The position numbers and the translations under genes were made by a program. Shown here piece by piece: positions 1-6,662 of a stretch of 8,092 nt of DNA. Numbering within the stretch: position 1 is the stretch's first letter; each line of letters begins with the position of its first letter. Under the pieces are notes generated by a model. The model made no database searches, was not told where the DNA came from, and saw only the letters and a list, made by a program, of their open reading frames with translations. This DNA comes from Balneolaceae bacterium (lineage in GTDB: Bacteria > Bacteroidota > Rhodothermia > Balneolales > Balneolaceae): assembly GCA_007134665.1 (NCBI GenBank), contig SLKH01000371.1:1-8092 (forward strand), written 5' to 3'.

Positions 1-126
1 GGGATAAGAAGCATTTTCAATTCTGACTCCGGGATATAGTATATCATCACTTCCGGTGACAAGGCAACAATCTGAATTGCCTGAATAGGGTGTATATGAA
101 TTCTTCCTCAGTCGGTTCCAGTTCAT
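1..126 (-). CDS. Cytidine-deaminase-like protein, N-terminal 42 codons (runs off left edge)
   Basis: An open frame reads from an ATG at 126-124 to the window edge without a stop. The 42 residues include an NSYTPYS segment and, 17 residues after its Ser, a GVRIENASYP segment. These match the AYxPYS and GxNxENAsY blocks of homotetrameric cytidine deaminases, which convert (deoxy)cytidine to (deoxy)uridine in pyrimidine salvage. By motif alignment to Bacillus Cdd, the ribose-contacting Asn of NxE is Arg35 (Glu37 is kept), and the FxVGAA block is replaced by NSDCCLV. The zinc-binding CAE and PCxxC motifs would lie beyond the edge, so activity cannot be judged. The start overlaps the stop of the upstream GH3 fusion gene as ATGA, which supports both the start choice and translational coupling. 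No signal peptide is visible, so a cytoplasmic protein is expected. The family call is fairly secure; true cytidine deaminase function is uncertain. Confidence 0.72.
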   Translation of the reverse strand, partial: MNWNRLRKNSYTPYSGNSDCCLVTGSDDILYPGVRIENASYP

Positions 127-3077
127 AAGTCAGTAATACTTCGCATTACAGTATCGGCAATTTGAGGACGAATATTTCTGATTTCAGATCCATAACTTCG
201 ATGCGGATATGTTCTGTTTGTCAGTAATATGATAGCGAGATTATGATCAGGGTCGATCCAAATACTGGTTCCTGTAAAACCGAGATGCCCAAATGTTCGT
301 TTACCGGTCAGTGCCCCTGCACTGCTGAATTCTCCGCTCTTTCGGTCAAAACCCAAACCCCGTTCATTGATCGGTGACTGTGAACTTGTAAACAGTTCAA
401 CGGTTTCCGGCTCTAAATAACGGCGCCCTTTATAATACCCATTATTTAGTAACATTTGTGCCCATATTGCGAGATCCATGGAGGAACCGAACAATCCGGC
501 ATGACCTGCAACGCCATCCATAAAGTATGCTCGTTCATCGTGTACAACTCCCTGAACAACCCCTCGCTCATAAATATCATCAATTTCGGTGGGTGGAATT
601 CGATTGCTCATCCAGTTGCCTAAACGTGACGGGTTGAAGTGTGCAGCATTCATACCCATCGGGTAAAAAAAATACCTTCGAATATACCTGTCGAGTGGGA
701 TACCACTTACGATTTCAACGATGTCACCTAATAGTATAAATCCGAGATCACTATACACATACTCTTCACCGGGCGTATTGATAAGTGGTTCATTTCTGAT
801 TGCCCTGAGAATCTCGGATCTTGTATGATACCTGTCAACATAGATTTGAAATGCAGGCAATCCTGAAGTGTGAGTTAATAGATGCCTGATCGTAATGAAT
901 TCCTTTCCGGGTTCATCAAAATCAGGGATATAGTCCGAAACTTTGTCATCGAGAGAAATTTCTCCATCTTCATATAATTTCATAATAGCAGTGGCAGTAG
1001 CCATTACTTTTGTTATGGATGCCAGGTCGAACACATCGGTCTCATAGACCGGCCTGGTTTTCTCATAATCATGATAGCCATACCCTTTGTGCCATGCGAG
1101 AACACCATCTTTTACCACTGCGATTGAACCACCCGGATAGATCGAATCTTCTATGGCACTTTGCATCATTTCATCGAGTATCATCAGTGAATCTGTACGT
1201 AAACCAACTGATTCGGGCATATCAAGGCGCAATCCGGATTGCGGGATATCAATACCTTCTCCTGTTTCATATAAACCGGGAATAGGTGCTGGTAATTTTC
1301 CGGAAATTGTCTGGCCTGCAAATAGTGCCGGTACTGTATTCCGAACCTGGTGAGTTGTTGCTGACCAGGCAAGCATATGAACGTCCGTATTTTTCAGGTC
1401 ATTCAGCACATAGGGATTACCAAATGCAATTAAAACTGAGGGTTTATTGAGGTTTTGAAGCTGATTCAGAAATGTATGCTGCTCCTCGGTTAGTTGCATG
1501 GGTTGATGTGATCTTACGAATATAAATGATCCGATGACTAAGAGGTCAGCAGATCCGGCATCATCGAGTATTTGTATCTTTTCATCTGTACCGGTTCTTT
1601 GATCGAGTACATGGAAAGAAACATTTGAATGATATTTGCGTAATTCACTTGCAAATGATGTTCCGGTAGATCCGGATCGGTCATCGGCAACAGATACAAC
1701 GACAATTCTTTGGTATTTTGAATCTGAAATGGGCAGTATATCCCCATCATTCTTCAGAAGAGTAACTGACTCCCGCGCTATTCGTCCGGCTGTTTTTCTG
1801 TAAAGAGGAGTATTGATTTCTCTTCCGATCGATTCAATATCAATTATAACTGAATCAAAAAGGCCCTGTTCATTTTTTAAATGAAGGATTTTTCTCAGAG
1901 ATTGATCGATTCGTTCTTCACTCAAAGTTCCGCGTTCGACGGCTTTTTCAACCTCATAAATAGCTGTCATCTCATCCGGGCTAATCAGCATAACATCCGC
2001 TCCTGCCTGAAGAGATCTGACCACAGCCTCACCGGGTGAATATTTTGTGGTAATTCCACTCATTTCAAGCCCGTCTGTTACAATCAGGCCATCAAATCCG
2101 AGGCTGTCAGCAAGAATACGTCCGAGTATATCGGGATCAAGAGTGCCGGGGGTCTCAGGGTTTGAACTGATATTCGGAAAGGCTATATGGGCACTCATAA
2201 TGCTTCTGAGGCCGTTATCAATCGCATAGCGAAACGGATGTAATTCGATGGTTTCAAGCCTGTCGTAAGAGTGATTGATGACCGGAAGGGCAAGGTGGGA
2301 ATCTGTATCGGTATCTCCATGCCCGGGAAAGTGTTTAGCTGTTGCAAGTAATCCCTCGCTCTCTACTCCGTCAATGAATGCCTGCCCGAACTTTGAAACA
2401 ATTTCGGGATCGGCAGAGAATGACCGGACATTGATCACCGGATTATCCGGATTGTTATTGACATCGAGAACCGGCGCATAGATTTGGTGAACTCCAAGTG
2501 CTTTTGCCTCTCTTGCAGTGATTTGCCCTTTAAGAAAGGCATTTTCAGGGTTCCCGGTTGCTGCTACTCCCATTGAAGGTGTAAACCTTGTTGTACCCGA
2601 AACTCTCATTGCCGCTCCGAATTCCATATCCTGGGAAATCCACAGCGGAATTTCTGAAATCTGTTGAAATTTCTGAGTCAATACTGCCTGGCCATAAATA
2701 TCACCACTCATAAAAATGAGTCCTCCAACATGATATTGTTCAATAAGCCGTTTCCACTCCAGGTAACGCTGATCCTGCTCATTTCTGAATGTTCCATTAA
2801 CCGGTATCACAAAAAGCTGCCCGATTTTTTCACGGAGTGTCAAAGTTTGAATCAGCGAATCGATATCGACAGTTACATTATGCTCCACCTGTTCATCAGG
2901 AGGTATTGGTTGATCAGCATCTGGTTGGGCCAGGGGGATTTCAAACTCTCTCTGACCGGTGTCTCCATCAAAAGTTGCACCGGTACTTTTACAGGAGGTA
3001 ATGATGCAAATTAAAAGAATTAAATTTGTCAGCCGATACAGATAACTTTGATTCCCGATATCGTCACGATAATGCAT
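123..3077 (-). CDS. Lipoprotein fusing NagZ-type GH3 beta-N-acetylglucosaminidase to an AmiE-like beta-lactamase-fold serine hydrolase
   Basis: This 984-residue exported protein has a hydrophobic segment (about 17-28) ending in the lipobox ITSC, with lipidation expected at Cys29. The residues after Cys29 (KSTGAT) show no acidic surface-export signal, so a periplasm-facing anchor is likely. Residues about 72-405 form the GH3 barrel. They carry KHFPGHGDTDTDSH (248-261), which holds the Asp259-x-His261 acid/base dyad of NagZ enzymes, and the nucleophile Asp335 in IVTDGLEMS. Residues about 420-600 are a GH3 C-terminal alpha/beta domain, as in two-domain Bacillus NagZ. Residues about 620-980 are a class C beta-lactamase-like domain with SxxK at Ser687-Lys690, YSD at 775-777 in the place of YxN, and HLGFTGT (931-937) in the place of KTG. 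Inferred role: removal of GlcNAc from muropeptides, then MurNAc-peptide amide cleavage. The ATG start has no Shine-Dalgarno. The second activity (amidase, esterase or peptidase) is unproven. Confidence 0.9.
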   Translation of the reverse strand: MHYRDDIGNQSYLYRLTNLILLICIITSCKSTGATFDGDTGQREFEIPLAQPDADQPIPPDEQVEHNVTVDIDSLIQTLTLREKIGQLFVIPVNGTFRNEQDQRYLEWKRLIEQYHVGGLIFMSGDIYGQAVLTQKFQQISEIPLWISQDMEFGAAMRVSGTTRFTPSMGVAATGNPENAFLKGQITAREAKALGVHQIYAPVLDVNNNPDNPVINVRSFSADPEIVSKFGQAFIDGVESEGLLATAKHFPGHGDTDTDSHLALPVINHSYDRLETIELHPFRYAIDNGLRSIMSAHIAFPNISSNPETPGTLDPDILGRILADSLGFDGLIVTDGLEMSGITTKYSPGEAVVRSLQAGADVMLISPDEMTAIYEVEKAVERGTLSEERIDQSLRKILHLKNEQGLFDSVIIDIESIGREINTPLYRKTAGRIARESVTLLKNDGDILPISDSKYQRIVVVSVADDRSGSTGTSFASELRKYHSNVSFHVLDQRTGTDEKIQILDDAGSADLLVIGSFIFVRSHQPMQLTEEQHTFLNQLQNLNKPSVLIAFGNPYVLNDLKNTDVHMLAWSATTHQVRNTVPALFAGQTISGKLPAPIPGLYETGEGIDIPQSGLRLDMPESVGLRTDSLMILDEMMQSAIEDSIYPGGSIAVVKDGVLAWHKGYGYHDYEKTRPVYETDVFDLASITKVMATATAIMKLYEDGEISLDDKVSDYIPDFDEPGKEFITIRHLLTHTSGLPAFQIYVDRYHTRSEILRAIRNEPLINTPGEEYVYSDLGFILLGDIVEIVSGIPLDRYIRRYFFYPMGMNAAHFNPSRLGNWMSNRIPPTEIDDIYERGVVQGVVHDERAYFMDGVAGHAGLFGSSMDLAIWAQMLLNNGYYKGRRYLEPETVELFTSSQSPINERGLGFDRKSGEFSSAGALTGKRTFGHLGFTGTSIWIDPDHNLAIILLTNRTYPHRSYGSEIRNIRPQIADTVMRSITDL

Positions 3078-3192
3078 AATAGAAAAGAAGTGTGTTATGA
3101 TATTCTAAAAAAAAAACCGTCTGTTAAATGTAAGTTGAAATGAATTAAAGCATCTGGTCAAAGTTTGAGATCAAACGGAAAATCTAAATAGT
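3078..3192 (-). promoter_or_regulatory. Intergenic leader of the GH3 fusion gene, with a small palindrome and a T10 tract
   Basis: This 115-base gap separates the acylase stop from the GH3 fusion start, both on the minus strand. It holds a perfect 6-base inverted repeat, GTTTGA-GA-TCAAAC (3163-3176), just after the acylase gene, and ten consecutive A on the plus strand (3107-3116, ten T in the transcript). On the minus strand, TACATTTA (3132-3125) is close to the Bacteroidota -7 box TAnnTTTG, but no TTG lies at the usual upstream distance. The palindrome is not directly followed by a U-run, so a standard intrinsic terminator is not well supported. The gap is long enough for the fusion gene to have its own promoter. 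Confidence in any one site is low. Confidence 0.3.
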
Positions 3193-5643
3193 TTACGGGT
3201 TACCAGGGACGAGCCGCATGGTCTGATAACTGGTTTCCCGGAAAAAGGTGCTGTCCTGATAGATGTATCGATATTGGCCATTCAGCCACAACTCGGTTTG
3301 ATCACCGAAGAAATCGGATAATGGATTACCGGATTGGCCGGTTGGCAATACACTGTAGGTACGGTTTAAGGATGAAAAATCAACTATTCTTCTGATTGAA
3401 GGTCCCAGGACCATATCAAAAGGTTCAAACCAGCGGTATTGGCCCATATTGAGTGACATGCCATGTCCGGGAGCTGCATATGGGCCTTTACTGAGAAGAT
3501 TGTTAACAATTAACTTCAGGATAGCAGAAGCTTCATCAGTTTCACTCGCTTCAGCAAACAGCGGTGGCTTCAGGGTAATTGTATGAACAGCCTCCCAGCG
3601 CCACTGAAACGGTTCGGGCCCGTACATACTTGTAAGCCACTCAATGGCATCCTGCATGCTCTGTACAATAATATCTTCTCTTGTTTCAGTTGCCTCTGTA
3701 TGGATATTATTGAATAAAAAACTGTTTTCTTCCAGCAGCCTGGTCATTACCCTGACAGGGATGTTTTCAAGCCACACAAAGCTTTCATAAGCAGCTTCTC
3801 CAAGTTCATCAAGCAAGGTGTTACGGGTTAGCTTCATAAAAAAGGTATCCATAATTGTTGCAGCCGTTGATGCGGGATCATAACGAAAATCCCAGTTTTC
3901 AAGATAGGGGGCTATCATGGTGAAATCGTAAGGATCTCCGGCCATCCTGAGAACCGGCAGGAGCTGTTCGATTATTTCACGGGCATGAACAGAGTATGAA
4001 TCGAACTGCATCTCCTGGAAAAGATCCACATCAAGCGTATCGTGGTTGGTAAAATATTCTTCAATTCTTTCGATTCGTGAAGGCGGTTCCCAATAATTTG
4101 TGATATAGTGCGGGTAACTGTCAGTATGAAGCTTGTTATTTGCGTTTGCAACAAAACCCTGTTCGGGATTGATAATCTGTGGAAGTTCATCAAATGGTAT
4201 CCAGCCCTGCCAGTCGTAGGAAGGATCCCAGCCGTTTCTGAAAAGCAAGGGGTGATGATCGCGGACAGGCAGGCCGGCAGCGCTGAATATGGCGATATTG
4301 CCAGACCGGTCAGCATAAACAAAATTTTGCCCCGGTGCTTTAAAATGCCCGAGGGCTTCTCTGAACTCATTAATATTTTCTGACCAGTTAATTTGATACA
4401 ATGCCCATAGTTCATGGCTGACTTCATGCCCTGTCCAGCTCAGAGAAATCATATGGTCACCGGTCAGGTCCTGGTTCGGGTAAATATCGGAAATTACAGG
4501 CCCGTGCCTGGTAGTGCGAACCCTGTGAATTCTGTCATCCTCATCTTTTACCCTCAGTACGGTTTCAACCCAATCAAATGGTTGAGTTATTGGTATTCCA
4601 TTCTGGTAATCAACTATATACCTGTTCTCATCTTCGGGATCAGGGCGTTCTAAAAAAAAGTCTGTATCATCTGCCATCATATTGGTCAGGGACCAGGCAA
4701 ATTCTTTGTTTTGTCCTAAAACGATAAGTGGAGCGCCGGGAAGGGTTCCGCCGGAAATATTTCTGCCATTCAGGGAAAGGTGTAATTCATACCAGTGTCC
4801 GGGCATGGATAAACCCATATGGGGGTCACCGGCAAGAATTGGATAACCGGAAAGAGTTCGGCTGCCATCAACTGCCCAAGCATTACTGCCTGTAGTTGAA
4901 CCGCCCCGTTGTGATAACTTTCTGATATTGAATTCTGTGTCCACAATCGGTAGCAGCGACTCGGCAAACCGGGCAGACATCTGGTCATCCATCATAGTGG
5001 GATGGTTATCACTGTAACCCGGAAAGAGTTCAAGCATGGTTGATTGAGGAAGTATCTCACCAAGATATGCGAATGTCAGCTCACTCCACCAGCTTACATT
5101 CATTTCCCATGCCATCAGCCGTGAGAGTGCGTATGAATGTGTTGGTGTCCATTCAATCGGCTCAATACCGAGAAGGGTGAATTCGATGGGGAGATTATTA
5201 CTGTTTTGATCTGTGAAATCATTGATCCCCCTTGAGTATGCAGTTAAAATCTGTTGCATTTCACCGGGAGCTTCAGATTCGATTTTTTTTGCAGTCTCCC
5301 AAAATCCGAGAGTTCGTTGGTATTCATCAAATTCGATTAGCTCTTCACCGAAGAACTCCGCAAATCTCCCCTCTGCTGTGATTTGAGTCAGTGTCATTTG
5401 CCACAACCTGTCCTGTGCATGCACATATCCTATTGCGTAATATAGATCGGTTTCATTTTGAGCGTAAATATGGGGAACACCAAACGGATCCCAGTGAATA
5501 TCAACTTCAGCTTGAAGGCCGGGTAAGGTGATTGTCGCAGAATAATTGGGTAATGGTTTGTAAAAAGTCCAATATATTCCAAGAACTGATAGTCCAAAAA
5601 GAAGGAATATGATAAACAGGATTACTCGTAAGGTTGTTTTCAT
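3193..5643 (-). CDS. Penicillin acylase family Ntn hydrolase, exported
   Basis: This 816-residue protein has the usual length and order of penicillin acylase / N-acyl-homoserine-lactone acylase precursors. Residues 5-27 are a hydrophobic signal peptide or anchor after a short basic start. The N-terminal subunit shows the family segments DPFGVPHIYA (52-61) and YAIGYVHAQDRLWQM (69-83). The autocatalytic site is Gly252-Ser253 in TTGSNAWAV; cleavage there would leave Ser253 as the N-terminal nucleophile of the large subunit. AGDPHMGLSMPGHWYELHL (271-289) is the conserved region just after it. NANNK (500-504) aligns with the oxyanion-hole Asn region of penicillin G acylase, probably Asn502. Known family members hydrolyse an amide linking an acyl group to an amine. 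The natural substrate cannot be read from sequence: a beta-lactam side chain, acyl-homoserine lactone or acylated amino compound are all possible. The protein is likely periplasmic. The frame is intact, and no Shine-Dalgarno precedes the ATG. Confidence 0.93.
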   Translation of the reverse strand: MKTTLRVILFIIFLLFGLSVLGIYWTFYKPLPNYSATITLPGLQAEVDIHWDPFGVPHIYAQNETDLYYAIGYVHAQDRLWQMTLTQITAEGRFAEFFGEELIEFDEYQRTLGFWETAKKIESEAPGEMQQILTAYSRGINDFTDQNSNNLPIEFTLLGIEPIEWTPTHSYALSRLMAWEMNVSWWSELTFAYLGEILPQSTMLELFPGYSDNHPTMMDDQMSARFAESLLPIVDTEFNIRKLSQRGGSTTGSNAWAVDGSRTLSGYPILAGDPHMGLSMPGHWYELHLSLNGRNISGGTLPGAPLIVLGQNKEFAWSLTNMMADDTDFFLERPDPEDENRYIVDYQNGIPITQPFDWVETVLRVKDEDDRIHRVRTTRHGPVISDIYPNQDLTGDHMISLSWTGHEVSHELWALYQINWSENINEFREALGHFKAPGQNFVYADRSGNIAIFSAAGLPVRDHHPLLFRNGWDPSYDWQGWIPFDELPQIINPEQGFVANANNKLHTDSYPHYITNYWEPPSRIERIEEYFTNHDTLDVDLFQEMQFDSYSVHAREIIEQLLPVLRMAGDPYDFTMIAPYLENWDFRYDPASTAATIMDTFFMKLTRNTLLDELGEAAYESFVWLENIPVRVMTRLLEENSFLFNNIHTEATETREDIIVQSMQDAIEWLTSMYGPEPFQWRWEAVHTITLKPPLFAEASETDEASAILKLIVNNLLSKGPYAAPGHGMSLNMGQYRWFEPFDMVLGPSIRRIVDFSSLNRTYSVLPTGQSGNPLSDFFGDQTELWLNGQYRYIYQDSTFFRETSYQTMRLVPGNP

Positions 5644-5748
5644 GATATATGAAAGTTACACGCCTTATCTTTGGTATTGTAAAATTGAAAATTCGGTACA
5701 AAATACATACTCTCAAAGCCCAATTCTAAACTAAATCTATCAGGTGAT
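5644..5748. other. Divergent intergenic region between the acylase and hydroxyacyl-CoA dehydrogenase genes
   Basis: This 105-base AT-rich spacer must supply the 5' signals for both blocks. The plus-strand -7 box at 5666-5673 is listed separately. For the minus strand the nearest candidate is TATTTTG (5705-5699), one base shorter than the TAnnTTTG consensus, with no convincing partner upstream. An imperfect inverted repeat pairs GTATTGTA (5674-5681) with TACAAAATAC (5697-5706), with two extra bases in one arm. It sits downstream of the plus-strand box and could be an operator or chance in AT-rich DNA. AGGTG at 5742-5746 lies only two bases before the dehydrogenase ATG, too close for a good Shine-Dalgarno. 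Confidence 0.5.
5666..5673 (+). promoter_or_regulatory. Candidate Bacteroidota-type -7 promoter box (TATCTTTG)
   Basis: TATCTTTG matches the Bacteroidota -7 consensus TAnnTTTG at every fixed position and lies 75 bases before the dehydrogenase ATG. The expected -33 TTG partner is not well placed: the nearest TTG (5634-5636) is 29 bases upstream, inside the first codons of the acylase gene, and a T-run at 5637-5640 is slightly nearer. If used, transcription would begin near 5680 and give a leader of roughly 70 bases. The match is visible in the sequence; its use as a promoter is inference. Confidence 0.4.
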
Positions 5749-6606
5749 ATGAGTCAGATAAAAATTATTACAGTGATTGGTGGCGGAACGATGGGAAATG
5801 GAATTGCCCATGTATTTGCGATGAATGGTTTTGAAGTGAACCTGGTGGATACGAAACAGGAGTTACTGGATCGTGCTTTAAATACGATTGAGAAAAACCT
5901 GGATCGTATGGTGCAAAAAGAAAAGATCTCGGATGCAGATAAATTGAAAACACTTGATAACATACATCCCTCACTGAACCTTGGAGAATCTGTTAAAAAA
6001 GCGGATTTAATTATTGAAGCGATACCTGAAATATTTAAACTCAAAAAACAGGTACTCTCTGATATTGATAAACACGCAGGAGAACATGCGGTTATCGCGT
6101 CCAATACATCATCCATATCCATTACACGGCTTGCTGCAGTAACCGACCATCCGGAACGATTCATCGGAATGCATTTTTTTAACCCCGTACCGGTTATGAA
6201 ACTCGTCGAAGTTGTAAACGGGCTTGAAACCGCTTCAGAAGTGACAAAGTTGATTGAAGATATTTCCAGAGAATTGGGAAAAGTGCCCGTTCCTGTCAAT
6301 GATTCCCCTGGATTCGTTTCTAACAGGGTACTGATGCCGATGATCAATGAAGCAATTTTTTGTGTTTATGAAGGGGTTGGAAGCCCGGAGCATATTGATG
6401 AGGTGATGAAACTGGGTATGGCTCATCCAATGGGGCCATTAAGACTTGCTGACTTTATCGGCCTGGATATCTGCCTGGATATCCTTAATGTATTATATGA
6501 TGGCTTTAAAGACCCCAAATACAGGCCGTGCCCCTTGCTGGTGAAAATGGTAGATTCAGGCAAGCTGGGTGATAAAACCGGGATTGGGTTTTATAATCAT
6601 GAATAA
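5749..6606 (+). CDS. hbd: 3-hydroxybutyryl-CoA dehydrogenase (single-function 3-hydroxyacyl-CoA dehydrogenase)
   Basis: The enzyme interconverts (S)-3-hydroxybutyryl-CoA or similar short 3-hydroxyacyl-CoAs and acetoacetyl-CoA with NAD(P), in the cytoplasm. Its 285 residues match the usual length of about 282. The N-terminal Rossmann domain carries GGGTMGNG (11-18), and Asp34 at the end of the second strand points to NAD(H) preference. The family signature HFFNPVPVMKLVEVV begins at His142. Aligned by spacing to human HADH, the catalytic or binding residues Ser121, His142, Glu154 and Asn192 are all present. The C-terminal dimerisation domain ends in the typical GIGFYNHE. There is no fused enoyl-CoA hydratase, so this is the stand-alone type used in butyrate, crotonate, polyhydroxybutyrate or phenylacetate metabolism. 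The neighbours do not tell which, and paaH or fadB2 are possible alternative names. It is the first gene of the plus-strand block, 56 bases before the aldolase gene. Confidence 0.93.
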   Translation: MSQIKIITVIGGGTMGNGIAHVFAMNGFEVNLVDTKQELLDRALNTIEKNLDRMVQKEKISDADKLKTLDNIHPSLNLGESVKKADLIIEAIPEIFKLKKQVLSDIDKHAGEHAVIASNTSSISITRLAAVTDHPERFIGMHFFNPVPVMKLVEVVNGLETASEVTKLIEDISRELGKVPVPVNDSPGFVSNRVLMPMINEAIFCVYEGVGSPEHIDEVMKLGMAHPMGPLRLADFIGLDICLDILNVLYDGFKDPKYRPCPLLVKMVDSGKLGDKTGIGFYNHE

Positions 6607-6662
6607 TGCAATTTTCTGAAAGGAACTGACAGATAGCTTTTTAACTCAAAAATCAAAAAACC

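Noticed and set aside
609..1065. Antibiotic-resistance beta-lactamase
   Set aside because: The domain is fused to NagZ and has YSD and HLG motifs typical of non-lactamase serine hydrolases, so a resistance call is not supported.
2664..3014. Plus-strand open frame of 116 codons opposite the lipoprotein N-terminus
   Set aside because: It is antisense to the conserved GH3 coding region, with no ribosome binding site and no recognisable protein features.
3163..3176. Possible intrinsic terminator after the acylase gene
   Set aside because: The stem would be about 5 A/T-rich pairs, it is not immediately followed by a U-run, and the T10 tract lies about 46 bases further on without its own hairpin.
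3972..4427. Alternative minus-strand frame of 151 codons inside the acylase gene
   Set aside because: It overlaps the acylase frame in a region with continuous family similarity (around NANNK), and its own translation has no domain. It is not evidence of a frameshift.
5754..6347. Long open frame (about 197 codons) antisense to the 3-hydroxybutyryl-CoA dehydrogenase gene
   Set aside because: It lies wholly opposite a gene with all family motifs, its translation is Ser/Thr/Ile-rich with no recognisable domain, and no start signal is visible. It is a shadow frame.
6461..6484. Near-perfect 12-base tandem repeat (GCCTGGATATCT / GCCTGGATATCC)
   Set aside because: It encodes the GLDxCLxI segment that is normal in this dehydrogenase family, so it is coincidental codon choice and not an insertion.
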